A stretch of DNA of 16,662 nt from JBKEBQ01 sp047973225 (GTDB taxonomy: Bacteria; Bacillota_I; Bacilli_A; Erysipelotrichales; Erysipelotrichaceae), in the NCBI GenBank assembly GCA_047973225.1, contig JBKEBQ010000042.1, forward strand, positions 1 to 16,662, given 5' to 3'. Numbering within the stretch: position 1 is the first letter of the stretch; the number at the start of each line of letters is the position of its first letter. Shown here piece after piece: positions 1 to 7,173 of this stretch. The notes beneath the pieces were generated by a model. It was not told the DNA's origin. It saw nothing but the letters and a program-made list of their open reading frames with translations, and ran no database searches. The translations under genes and the position numbers were made by a program.

Positions 1-175
1 GTTCAGGAGAATTGGCACGAATCCCAACAGCTCCTGCCCATTTTGCTGCTTCTGCCATTTTCACCACAATATCATCCGTATAAATAGGGTCATCGTGTTG
101 TACCTGACAAGATACAATTAAGCCACCGTTAAAACTTTCTAAAATCGCTCGTTTTCGCTTATCCACTGTTTTCAT
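1..175 (-). CDS. nanE: Putative N-acetylmannosamine-6-phosphate 2-epimerase NanE, 5' part only (runs off window)
   Basis: The first 58 codons of a minus-strand gene are present; the rest lies beyond position 1. The start ATG at 175-173 follows a strong AGGAGGG ribosome binding site (187-181) at 5-nt spacing. The translation carries ILESFNGGLIVSCQ near residues 11-24 and AGAVGIRANSPE at its end. Both match the conserved N-terminus of the NanE TIM-barrel family, which converts ManNAc-6-P to GlcNAc-6-P in the cytoplasm during sialic acid or ManNAc catabolism. It is the most distal visible gene of the cPGI-PMI-GntR-DeoC-SDR operon, 68 nt after the SDR stop. No nanA or nanK is seen here, so sialate use is not shown. 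The family call is strong from the motif; the catalytic part of the protein is not visible. Confidence 0.85.
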   Translation of the reverse strand, partial: MKTVDKRKRAILESFNGGLIVSCQVQHDDPIYTDDIVVKMAEAAKWAGAVGIRANSPE

Positions 176-243
176 CCCATCCCTCCTCATCAATAAACAT
201 TCTCTATATATTCCCGCAGTACTCAAAGATAAAATTTATTTTT

Positions 244-1110
244 CTATTTCCAACCAAAATCACGCAAACATTGTTGAACATCCTCTTCAAATGTTTGTAA
301 CTGAATTCCATATCGCTTGATTTTGCTGTTATCAAGACGATAATCACGGAAACGATCTACATAACGCTCATGATTGGGTAAAATATATTTTGCGACTACA
401 TCTTTTGAAAAGCCAAAAGCATTCGCTATATATAAAGCTGCCTCATACGTGTTCAAACGATTCACATTCGAAAAATGGTAGACACCTGTTGGTAAATCTA
501 TAATTTTTTCAAATTGGCCGGCAAGATTTTGAACATACGTCATACCTCGTACTTCGTTTACCGTAAATTTTGTTGGTTCATGATGCAAAATAGCATGCAA
601 TGTATTCTGTATAATATTGGGACTTGGATGGATACCGGGCTGTGCCATGCCCATCATCCACGATAAGCGCAACGTTACATAATTTTGATTATGTTCTTGT
701 AAGTAGGTATCTACTTCCGCTTTATGCATACCATAATTCGTAACACTTATCAGCTCATCTTCTTCACGAAAAGGTCCTTGTTTTTTTTGTCCATTAAAAC
801 ACTGTTCGCTTGAAATAAAAATTATTCTTTTATTTTTAGCTTTGCACACATCAGCAAGCACCATCGCTGACTCGACATTAATTTTCCGACTGCGCTTGGG
901 ATACTTTTGACAAAATGCGGTATTTGCATTTGCAGCACAATGCACTACAACATCAAAATCTAAATTTTCAAAATATGTTTTCACCAGCTTTGGCTCTTCA
1001 AAATCAACATCAACTCTTGTAACCGGAATAAACTCACATGTTGTTTCATTATACTTTTGAATCAACGATGCCAAATATCCATTTGCTCCTGTAATAGCGA
1101 TTTTTTTCAT
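244..1110 (-). CDS. RmlD-like sugar-nucleotide/sugar SDR reductase
   Basis: This 288-residue protein is an extended short-chain dehydrogenase/reductase of the RmlD/NAD-dependent epimerase superfamily. The N-terminus has the Rossmann glycine motif GANGYLA (residues 8-14). HCAANANT (about 57-64) corresponds to the cofactor-contacting strand, ISSEQCFNG (99-107) to the usual S-S-D-x-V-F-D-G segment, and NYGMHK supplies the catalytic Tyr126 and Lys130. RmlD itself reduces dTDP-4-keto-rhamnose, but no other rml genes are present. The gene sits inside a catabolic-looking operon, 4 nt after deoC and upstream of nanE, so a free or phosphorylated sugar substrate is equally possible. The ribosome binding site AGGGGA lies within the end of deoC, which suggests translational coupling. 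The fold is secure; the substrate is unknown. Confidence 0.8.
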   Translation of the reverse strand: MKKIAITGANGYLASLIQKYNETTCEFIPVTRVDVDFEEPKLVKTYFENLDFDVVVHCAANANTAFCQKYPKRSRKINVESAMVLADVCKAKNKRIIFISSEQCFNGQKKQGPFREEDELISVTNYGMHKAEVDTYLQEHNQNYVTLRLSWMMGMAQPGIHPSPNIIQNTLHAILHHEPTKFTVNEVRGMTYVQNLAGQFEKIIDLPTGVYHFSNVNRLNTYEAALYIANAFGFSKDVVAKYILPNHERYVDRFRDYRLDNSKIKRYGIQLQTFEEDVQQCLRDFGWK

Positions 1111-1114
1111 CTTC

Positions 1115-1810
1115 CTATAATCCCCTTTCTTGTTGAAATTCTGCCAATATTATAGCACTTGCACTAGTTCCAATTCTTTCTACACCAAGTTCTAACATTG
1201 CTTTACACATAGACCAATCGCGAATACCACCAGCTGCCTTCAGCTTTACATCACCCTTAACAATATCTAACATGAGCTGCACATCTTCTAACTTTGCTCC
1301 ACTTGGCCCAAAACCTGTTGATGTTTTAATAAAATCGGGCTTTACCTTTTTGGCAATTTGACTCATCTTCTGAATTTCCGTTTTTTCAAGATAACAATTT
1401 TCAAAAATAACTTTACTGACAATTCCTTGTTTACGGCAAATATCGACAATTGTTTTCATTTCTTCTTCGATGTAAACATAATCTTTATCTTTTAACCTAC
1501 CAATATTGATCACATAATCAATCTCATCACAACCATCTTGTATCGCCATCTTTGCTTCAAATACTTTCACTTCGATTGTTGTTTGTCCCAAAGGAAAACC
1601 AATGGCAGCGCCTACATGAATATCGGTATGCGTAGACAGCATTTGTTTGCACCGACGTACTTGGCACGAATGAACTGCCAACATCTTCACATCCATTTTT
1701 ATTGCATCGGCAACAAACTTTTTAAAATCTTTTTTACTAGCATATGCAGATAATAAAGTGTGATCAAAATATTTTGCCAGTGTTTTCTTTGTTAATTTTG
1801 TCGTATCCAT
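1115..1810 (-). CDS. deoC: DeoC-family class I aldolase (deoxyribose-phosphate aldolase-like), operon copy
   Basis: This 231-residue TIM-barrel aldolase belongs to the DeoC/LacD superfamily. Known DeoC enzymes reversibly cleave 2-deoxyribose-5-phosphate to acetaldehyde and glyceraldehyde-3-phosphate through a lysine Schiff base. The Schiff-base motif FIKTSTGFG gives Lys162, the proton-relay lysine is Lys191 in KAAGGIRD, and Asp98 sits in DEIDYVINIG. These match the catalytic triad of the family. The segment normally reading like VCVNP is instead LAVHSCQV (44-51), and the VILET strand reads VIFEN. It starts 2 nt after the GntR stop with AGGGGAT as ribosome binding site, and ends 4 nt before the SDR. 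No nucleoside phosphorylase or phosphopentomutase is nearby, so it may cut a different sugar phosphate. Only about a third of its residues appear shared with the second DeoC at 15404-16144, judged by eye. Confidence 0.88.
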   Translation of the reverse strand: MDTTKLTKKTLAKYFDHTLLSAYASKKDFKKFVADAIKMDVKMLAVHSCQVRRCKQMLSTHTDIHVGAAIGFPLGQTTIEVKVFEAKMAIQDGCDEIDYVINIGRLKDKDYVYIEEEMKTIVDICRKQGIVSKVIFENCYLEKTEIQKMSQIAKKVKPDFIKTSTGFGPSGAKLEDVQLMLDIVKGDVKLKAAGGIRDWSMCKAMLELGVERIGTSASAIILAEFQQERGL

Positions 1811-1812
1811 AT

Positions 1813-2550
1813 TTATCCCCTATTGTTTAACTCAACTGAATAGCTATACTTATCACCCCTGTAATAACAGAGAGTATATTCTACAATATTATCATGGATA
1901 TCATAAGCGCGCCTTACACGAAAAAAGATGGGACTCCCAACAGCAACTTCAAGTTCTTTCGCTACTTCATCATTTGCTAAAATCGCCTCAAATGTTTCAC
2001 ATACACGAATCGGGTGTTTGATTCCCACTTCGATAAACACGTCATACATAGACTCCATGTAAGCCTCATTGCGTTTAGGGAAATCATATTCCGTACTTAA
2101 ATACGTATCGAATACAACGATGGGGTTTCCATCACTACAACGAACCCGATGAAGCAGATAAATATCATCTCCTGGATTGATTTTAAACATATTCGCAATA
2201 TCTTTATCTGCCTTTGTCTTTTTCATATCTGCCACTTTTGTTGATGGCGTTAATCCACGATCCAACATTTCTTTGGTGAAAGATTTTATTTCATATAAAT
2301 ATTCATTGATTTTATTATTATAAATAACTGTGGTACCCTTCCCACGAGCTCTTGAAACATAACCTTCTTTCTCCAACTCAAGAATTGCCTGACGAACGGT
2401 TATTCTACTTACACTGTATATTTTTTCCAATTCCAATTCGCTAGGAATAATATCCTTAATTTTATATTCTTTACGTTCAATCTTTTCTTTTAAGTGATTT
2501 TTAATTTGAAGATAAAGAGGCATTGCCTCTTTTGAATGGCTTAGTTTCAT
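1813..2550 (-). CDS. GntR-family (HutC/UTRA subfamily) transcriptional regulator
   Basis: This 245-residue regulator has an N-terminal GntR winged helix (about 10-77), seen as MPLYLQIKNHLKEKI, then PSELELEKIYSVSRITVRQA and the wing RARGKGTTV. The C-terminal UTRA effector domain (about 88-240) begins SFTKEMLDRGLTPS and includes LLHRVRCSDGNPIVVFDTYL. UTRA domains in this family bind sugar phosphates or related metabolites and release the dimer from a palindromic operator. It lies within the operon it probably controls, 8 nt after the PMI fusion stop and 2 nt before deoC. The ATG is preceded by AGGAGC. The likely operator is AATGTTATAACATT, a perfect palindrome present before the first gene of this operon and before manA. 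That TGT-TATA-ACA shape suits HutC-type regulators. The assignment of this operator to this protein is inference. Confidence 0.92.
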   Translation of the reverse strand: MKLSHSKEAMPLYLQIKNHLKEKIERKEYKIKDIIPSELELEKIYSVSRITVRQAILELEKEGYVSRARGKGTTVIYNNKINEYLYEIKSFTKEMLDRGLTPSTKVADMKKTKADKDIANMFKINPGDDIYLLHRVRCSDGNPIVVFDTYLSTEYDFPKRNEAYMESMYDVFIEVGIKHPIRVCETFEAILANDEVAKELEVAVGSPIFFRVRRAYDIHDNIVEYTLCYYRGDKYSYSVELNNRG

Positions 2551-2558
2551 ATTCGCTC

Positions 2559-4301
2559 CTATCTCACATATGCTTTGATTACTTTTATCTCTTCCCCTTC
2601 ACTTAACCCATATGGGCGAATGCTATATTCAGCGATATTTGCAGGAATGATAAACGTTTCAGCATAATGCACTATAAATGGTTCAAAAGTATTGTCTATA
2701 CTTTCTACAATAGCTTCTTTCCCATCTATTAAGTTTAACATATTTACCGTATGATTAGTATTATGATAGGATACTTTATCCATTGTATATCTTCGTGTTT
2801 CAATAAATTCTAACGCATGTAAACCCGTATGCTCCACACGTTTACTGCCGCTATGATCATCAATATCGTAGGTAGCATTCACTAAGTTTTCTTTTACCCA
2901 TTTTGTCGTACGTTCCCATTGAATCACTTCTTTACCATGTTCTACGTGAACGGGACGAGGCAATCCATCCAATCCAACTCTTCCCCAATCCCATAATTTA
3001 AAGGTAAATATATAGGGTGTTGCACTGATTTCTAAAACCATGGCACCACTGCCACTGCAGTGACAAGTTCCAGCAGGAATGAGGAAATGATCATGTTTTT
3101 TCGCATCAAATGTATTGATGTATTTATCCGCATCAAATATGATTTCCCCTTTGTTAGCACGTCGCAAATCATTGATCATCTCATCTTTATCAATACCTTC
3201 TTTTAAACCAAGGTACACTTTTGCCCCTGCTTTTGCATCCAAGATATAATAACTTTCATCCTGTGTATAAGAAATTCCGAATTGACGCTTTGCATACTCC
3301 ACTAACGGGTGTACTTGTAAAGATAAACTTGCGCCTTCCATGGTATCCAAAAAATCAAAACGAATCGGAAATTCTGCACCAAAGCGAGCATATACTTGCT
3401 CACCCAGTAATTCCTTAGGTCGATTGAGTACCACATCCATAGCAGGAAATTCTAATATTGTCCCATTATAATCTAACAAAATACTATTTTCTTCTGGTAC
3501 CCCATCAAAACTCCATGCATAATTATCTTTACTTGGATCAAGATTACATACCTCTTTCATCCATTGACCACCCCATACACCGGGATCAAAATAGGGAACC
3601 GTTCGAAAAGGCTTGGATACAATCTTATCAAGTCCTTTTTGTAGTGCTTCTCCACTGATCATCTTAGGTGTATCTTTTTTATTTGTGTCAATAAAATAAT
3701 CAATACGGTGAAAGTATTGCAACTTATGTTTATCCGCCACTCGCCATTCAATAAAATAACCGCGTTTATATTTTTTAAGAACATCTTCTTTACCATTATT
3801 TGCTTTATAATTGCTCTCGCCCTTACGAAGACGCATTTGAATTTCCCATCTTGCCATATCGAGATAAACTGCTAAATCAAATATTTCCAATAGATATGCA
3901 CCAAATCCATAAACAAGTACCAATCCTTCTGCTTTTGCTATTTTCTCTTTGGCATCTTGCAACTTATCTTCGTCAATAAAATCGATAAGTTTTCCATAAT
4001 ACATCCTTCCAAAGACTCGATCATCTGTTAAGTGATACTTCATCTGTTCGCTAATTGTTACTCCATCTTTAAAAATATCGATCATGGAAATCATAAGTTC
4101 TGGTTTCAATGCTTGCAACTGTGACAAAACTTCTGCATCATCTACACCAGGATAGGTATCCACAGCCATGACAAATTTTTCCTTTGTAATTTTTTCTTTC
4201 AACTCTTTTATAATATTCTCATACCCACAAATCGCATCATAATTATCCACTTTTGTTGTTGGATGCTTATCATATTTTGATTGAAATGTTAAATAGCTCA
4301 T
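2559..4301 (-). CDS. Degenerate uridine-kinase-like domain fused to class I mannose-6-phosphate isomerase
   Basis: This is a 580-residue, two-part cytoplasmic protein, much longer than a ManA of about 315 residues. The C-terminal part (about 230-580) is a cupin-type phosphomannose isomerase. YFDPGVWGGQWMKE resembles the KxxxWGG start, and zinc ligands are Gln329 and His331 (SLQVHP), Glu349 (QDESYYILD) and His414 (AGTCHCSG). Arg449 lies in DGLPRPVHVEHG. The N-terminal part (about 25-215) looks like a P-loop sugar/nucleoside kinase (MAVDTYPGVDDAEV at 45-58, then DLAVYLD and RRG-like basic stretches) but has no GxxxxGKS, so ATP binding is doubtful. Such long forms are known among Firmicutes and Bacteroidota PMI homologues; their substrate is not established to my knowledge. 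The start is 2 nt after the cPGI stop, with a GGAGGAGG site inside the cPGI C-terminal Glu codons. Confidence 0.85.
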   Translation of the reverse strand: MSYLTFQSKYDKHPTTKVDNYDAICGYENIIKELKEKITKEKFVMAVDTYPGVDDAEVLSQLQALKPELMISMIDIFKDGVTISEQMKYHLTDDRVFGRMYYGKLIDFIDEDKLQDAKEKIAKAEGLVLVYGFGAYLLEIFDLAVYLDMARWEIQMRLRKGESNYKANNGKEDVLKKYKRGYFIEWRVADKHKLQYFHRIDYFIDTNKKDTPKMISGEALQKGLDKIVSKPFRTVPYFDPGVWGGQWMKEVCNLDPSKDNYAWSFDGVPEENSILLDYNGTILEFPAMDVVLNRPKELLGEQVYARFGAEFPIRFDFLDTMEGASLSLQVHPLVEYAKRQFGISYTQDESYYILDAKAGAKVYLGLKEGIDKDEMINDLRRANKGEIIFDADKYINTFDAKKHDHFLIPAGTCHCSGSGAMVLEISATPYIFTFKLWDWGRVGLDGLPRPVHVEHGKEVIQWERTTKWVKENLVNATYDIDDHSGSKRVEHTGLHALEFIETRRYTMDKVSYHNTNHTVNMLNLIDGKEAIVESIDNTFEPFIVHYAETFIIPANIAEYSIRPYGLSEGEEIKVIKAYVR

Positions 4302-4303
4302 AC

Positions 4304-4858
4304 TTACTCCTCCTCCTCAATTTTTATGTCTTCGCCATCTTTAAAAACTCGAACACGAAAAGGAAACTTTTCGATTCGTTCATAATCATGTCCAGATTGT
4401 ACTGGCCAACAAGCCCCTACTTTCATATCTGTTTCGCCTATATTGATCAAACGATGTGCAAGTCGACCATTTATATGATGAATAGAACCTGGAAAAACTT
4501 TTTCGCTATAACAAACCCCCTTGTCATCCATCAACAACAAAAGACCTTTCCCCGCAAAACCAAAGTATAATTCAGCACTATTCAAATCTTTATGAAAATG
4601 TCCTCTTGTCATGTTACACTCACCTAAGATATTCATTGGCTTTAATAGTGTTAATCCCCAATTTAAATTACCAACTTCATTACCTCCTCGCTTAAAAGAA
4701 TATACTTCATACAAAATGCATTCCTCGCTCAAATGGACGTCGACATTTTTATAAAAATGCTTTGCATCTTTATATTTTTTTACATATTTTTCCACCTCTT
4801 TTCCTTGTAATATTCCATTCATAAAATCATGTTGAATTGCTGGCCCATATATGTCCAT
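4304..4858 (-). CDS. Cupin-type (archaeal-type) glucose-6-phosphate isomerase
   Basis: This 184-residue protein belongs to the cupin glucose-6-phosphate isomerase family (cPGI), which interconverts glucose-6-P and fructose-6-P using a bound metal. The metal site is visible: TRGHFHK gives His87 and His89, LNSAELYFG gives Glu96, and RLAHRLINIG gives His135. The family signature WPVQSGHDYERIE follows. An upstream in-frame ATG exists at 4876, but the GGAGGT ribosome binding site (4870-4865) lies between the two, 6 nt before the ATG at 4858, so the downstream start is correct. This is the first gene of the leftward operon, directly behind a TTGACA promoter overlapped by a palindrome. The acidic C-terminus EEEE is encoded by the ribosome binding site of the next gene. 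The true substrate could be another hexose or amino-sugar phosphate. Confidence 0.87.
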   Translation of the reverse strand: MDIYGPAIQHDFMNGILQGKEVEKYVKKYKDAKHFYKNVDVHLSEECILYEVYSFKRGGNEVGNLNWGLTLLKPMNILGECNMTRGHFHKDLNSAELYFGFAGKGLLLLMDDKGVCYSEKVFPGSIHHINGRLAHRLINIGETDMKVGACWPVQSGHDYERIEKFPFRVRVFKDGEDIKIEEEE

Positions 4859-4877
4859 AAAGATACCTCCATACATA

Positions 4878-4907
4878 AATGTTATAACATTATAATTTTT
4901 GTGTCAA
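4878..4907 (-). promoter_or_regulatory. Promoter and palindromic operator of the cPGI-PMI-GntR-DeoC operon
   Basis: On the minus strand a perfect TTGACA -35 lies at 4907-4902. Candidate -10 hexamers are TATAAC (4886-4881, spacing 15, preceded by TG as an extended -10) or TAACAT (4884-4879, spacing 17). The perfect 14-bp palindrome AATGTTATAACATT covers 4878-4891 and so lies on the -10 region, a position that would block RNA polymerase. The same 16-bp sequence (AATGTTATAACATTAT) occurs in front of manA at 11531-11546. The GntR/UTRA regulator encoded in this operon is the natural candidate to bind it. Confidence 0.72.
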
Positions 4908-4952
4908 TGTTTATTTAAAATGTCGTAATAAAGGGTATCAAAGACCATCACT

Positions 4953-4966
4953 ATAATGTTATAATG
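4953..4966 (+). promoter_or_regulatory. Extended -10 promoter of the GT14 gene with a half operator
   Basis: On the plus strand TGTTATAAT (4957-4965) is an extended -10 (TGnTATAAT), and a second TATAAT overlaps at 4952-4957; no good -35 is seen. The left half AATGTTATAA (4955-4964) is identical to the shared operator palindrome, but the right half is lost (TGAA instead of CATT). It is therefore either a half-site or a coincidence of an AT-rich extended -10. The ribosome binding site GAGGA follows just before the ATG at 4990. Confidence 0.45.
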
Positions 4967-4989
4967 AATTTTGAAAGTGAGGATTTTTC

Positions 4990-5841
4990 ATGAAAATAGC
5001 CTACCTCGTTCATTCTTATCGTGACTATGATGAACTTATCGAAACAATCAATCAACTCATAAAACAAGATGACCATGTCTTTGTTATGATTAATGACAAT
5101 GACTTAAGAGAAAAAATTCATTTTGTCTATGCAGAAAGTAATAAAGTGCATATCTCATCGATCCAAGAATTTGCCCAAGAAGGCGACTTATCGATGGCAA
5201 GAGGAACCATTTTACAAATGAAAGAAGCGGTTCGCATCGGTTTTGATTATTATATCAATTTGAGTGATGGAATGCTTCCCATTAAATCAAAAAAAGAAAT
5301 TGTAGAATATTTAAAACAAAGTAACACCAATTTTTATTATGTAGATCGAAGCGAAAAAGAAGACAAACACTTAAGAAAAAAAACATTAAAATATTATCCA
5401 TTCACAAATTTATTATCTTTCCCCACAGGAAAAGTTTCACGTACCTTATCTAAAGTATTTGCATCCATATTAAATCTATTTGGACTACGTAGAAGCTTAG
5501 ATGATGAAATTCTTATTGGAAGTCCCTATTTCATTATCAAGCATGAAGCAGCCACTTTATTAAGTGAACACTTTGATTATGTATCACAAACCTTTAAGCT
5601 TTCTTGGTATGCTGAAGAAATGTATATACCCATGATGATGAAAAAATTCAACATCAACAAACACGCAAACGATGATTGTCGAATTTTGGGTTCTTGTGGT
5701 AAATGGGTATCATCACATGCGGTAACAACCATAAATGAGGAAGTCATCGCCAAACATCCGCACGCCCTATTTGCAGCTAAGATATTAGCCGATACAGATC
5801 CAGGTCTTTATCAAAACTACTTTGATATTTATAATCGCTAA
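4990..5841 (+). CDS. GT14-type Core-2/I-branching glycosyltransferase family protein
   Basis: This 283-residue protein is the only clear plus-strand gene in the window. It starts MKIAYLVHSYRDYDEL, the usual opening of bacterial Core-2/I-branching (GT14) enzymes, with HVFVMINDND as the following strand. LSDGMLPIKSKKEI (about 92-105) corresponds to the family's SGxDYPIKS segment, LIGSPYFII to the conserved acceptor-region strand, and SWYAEEMYIPMMM (about 207-219) to the SxEExFxPT motif. The family transfers N-acetylglucosamine or xylose from nucleotide sugars onto glycans. No transmembrane helix is evident, so it is probably cytoplasmic, acting on a polysaccharide or glycolipid precursor. It stands alone with its own promoter and terminator, back to back with the cPGI operon. 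The donor and acceptor cannot be told. Confidence 0.8.
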   Translation: MKIAYLVHSYRDYDELIETINQLIKQDDHVFVMINDNDLREKIHFVYAESNKVHISSIQEFAQEGDLSMARGTILQMKEAVRIGFDYYINLSDGMLPIKSKKEIVEYLKQSNTNFYYVDRSEKEDKHLRKKTLKYYPFTNLLSFPTGKVSRTLSKVFASILNLFGLRRSLDDEILIGSPYFIIKHEAATLLSEHFDYVSQTFKLSWYAEEMYIPMMMKKFNINKHANDDCRILGSCGKWVSSHAVTTINEEVIAKHPHALFAAKILADTDPGLYQNYFDIYNR

Positions 5842-5842
5842 C

Positions 5843-5879
5843 AAAAAGAGGTCTTCTCATCTGAGATGCCTCTTTTTTT
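5843..5879 (+). terminator. Rho-independent terminator after the GT14 gene, probably bidirectional
   Basis: Arms AAAAAGAGG (5843-5851) and CCTCTTTTT (5869-5877) pair, with an inner TCTCA/TGAGA helix (5855-5859 with 5862-5866), followed by a T-run. The complementary strand also ends in a T-run, so it can serve the transaldolase gene that ends at 5956 on the minus strand. Confidence 0.85.
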
Positions 5880-5955
5880 GTGAAATGAAAATTAAATCTT
5901 TTGGAAAATCCTTTCGTTTTTTCCACATTGTATTCTCTTACTTCAAAAGCAATTG

Positions 5956-7029
5956 CTATTTAGATTTGATTGGATCTTCTAATATGATATCCTTTAATGC
6001 AGCGAGTGCGTCTTCATAACACTGTGTAAAATAACGCAATGTTAATACGACAGGTGGAAAACTGTCAAACTCATCAATCGACAATGATCCTTTCTCAATT
6101 GCTAAATTGAATGGCGTTAGTTTTTTTAATTCTTTCATAATTACTTCATCTACTGATTTTGATATTGTTTCTTCCACCTTGATATCACTTGCATCAAAAC
6201 GTTTTTGCCACTTTAATGGAATCGTCATAATGATATCATCACCAAAAAATTGTGAATAGTGTAAATGATGTCGATAATAAGCAGTCAATACCCGTGTTTT
6301 ATAGTTGCTTTTTCGAAAAATCCGTATTACTTCTTTACATACTGCAACACCTGCCCAATGGATTGCACCTGGATCAATAACAATATCGTTACTTTCTGTA
6401 TAATCTTTCAGCCAGTCATCTTGCATCCCCAAAAGCACAGCGCAAACCGGATGCAGCATCACATTTGACTTACCTTGTGCTTCTCTACGCTTCAAACCTC
6501 GTTCAATTGCTTGTGCTACTGCGATCGCTTGATCCACACTAAAACAGAGTGTTGCCATGACGCTAATCCCCATGTAAGTAGCCTCTTCCATTGCTTTGAT
6601 TCCCGCTTTTGTTGCAGGGATTTTTACTTGCATATTTTCAGCTAATGCATTTATCTCTTTTGCCATTGTCAACATACGATCTGCGTTACGATATTCTAAA
6701 ATGGATGTTTGAATGGAAAATCGACCTTCGCTTGGTTTAGCTTTGTTCCAAATCGGCAACATAACCTTGCTGCGTTCCTTTCCCATTTTCAGAGTCCATT
6801 TCCACATAAGCTCAAACGCATTATCTGATGGATTTTCTTTTGCTATTTCTTTCACGATTCCTTTTTGCTCTTTTAACTCATTCAACATCATCCTTGATAC
6901 CCATGTGGGACTTGTAGTCACCCCCACACTTCCCAATTGCATCGCTTGCTTGTGATCTTGGACATGAAAAGAATCAATCCAAATATCACACATCGAAAAT
7001 GTATTTACGACTTCTTTTATCTTATTCAT
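5956..7029 (-). CDS. Transaldolase-family protein, long variant with altered active-site residues
   Basis: This 357-residue class I transaldolase homologue is longer than TalB (about 317) and far longer than the fructose-6-phosphate aldolase (FSA) group (about 220). The Schiff-base lysine is Lys136 in QVKIPATKAG, Asp19 lies in IWIDSF, and Thr160 in MATLCFS fits TalB Thr156. Two positions differ. The TTNP motif reads TTSP (38-41), replacing the conserved Asn by Ser40. The RVSTE motif reads RFSIQ, so the catalytic Glu is Gln107, as in FSA-type aldolases. A C-terminal extension of about 100 residues is present. Aldol cleavage rather than, or besides, transfer is therefore possible. The start at 7029 has AGGAGG at 6-nt spacing. 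It lies downstream of the PTS genes, separated by a small membrane-protein gene. These residue alignments were made by eye. Confidence 0.82.
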   Translation of the reverse strand: MNKIKEVVNTFSMCDIWIDSFHVQDHKQAMQLGSVGVTTSPTWVSRMMLNELKEQKGIVKEIAKENPSDNAFELMWKWTLKMGKERSKVMLPIWNKAKPSEGRFSIQTSILEYRNADRMLTMAKEINALAENMQVKIPATKAGIKAMEEATYMGISVMATLCFSVDQAIAVAQAIERGLKRREAQGKSNVMLHPVCAVLLGMQDDWLKDYTESNDIVIDPGAIHWAGVAVCKEVIRIFRKSNYKTRVLTAYYRHHLHYSQFFGDDIIMTIPLKWQKRFDASDIKVEETISKSVDEVIMKELKKLTPFNLAIEKGSLSIDEFDSFPPVVLTLRYFTQCYEDALAALKDIILEDPIKSK

Positions 7030-7173
7030 GAAAAACCTCCTCGTTTATCTTTTTTATAACTATCTTTCGACTCTATTTCTCACTATTTTATAAACCAAAT
7101 AAAAAGAATAACCATTTTTATAAAGATACAAAACCCTTTTTAAAAGTTGATATTCTTCTATATTATAACGCAT

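Noticed and set aside
5956..7029. Sulfoquinovose sulfo-transaldolase pathway as the function of the region.
   Set aside because: No sulfoquinovosidase, sulfonate exporter or recognisable sulfoquinovose isomerase is present, and a PTS is not the expected sulfoquinovose importer.
7160..7172. Possible third operator copy ATATTATAACGC between the small membrane-protein gene and the transaldolase.
   Set aside because: It keeps TTATAAC but loses the symmetrical outer bases; expected by chance in such AT-rich DNA.
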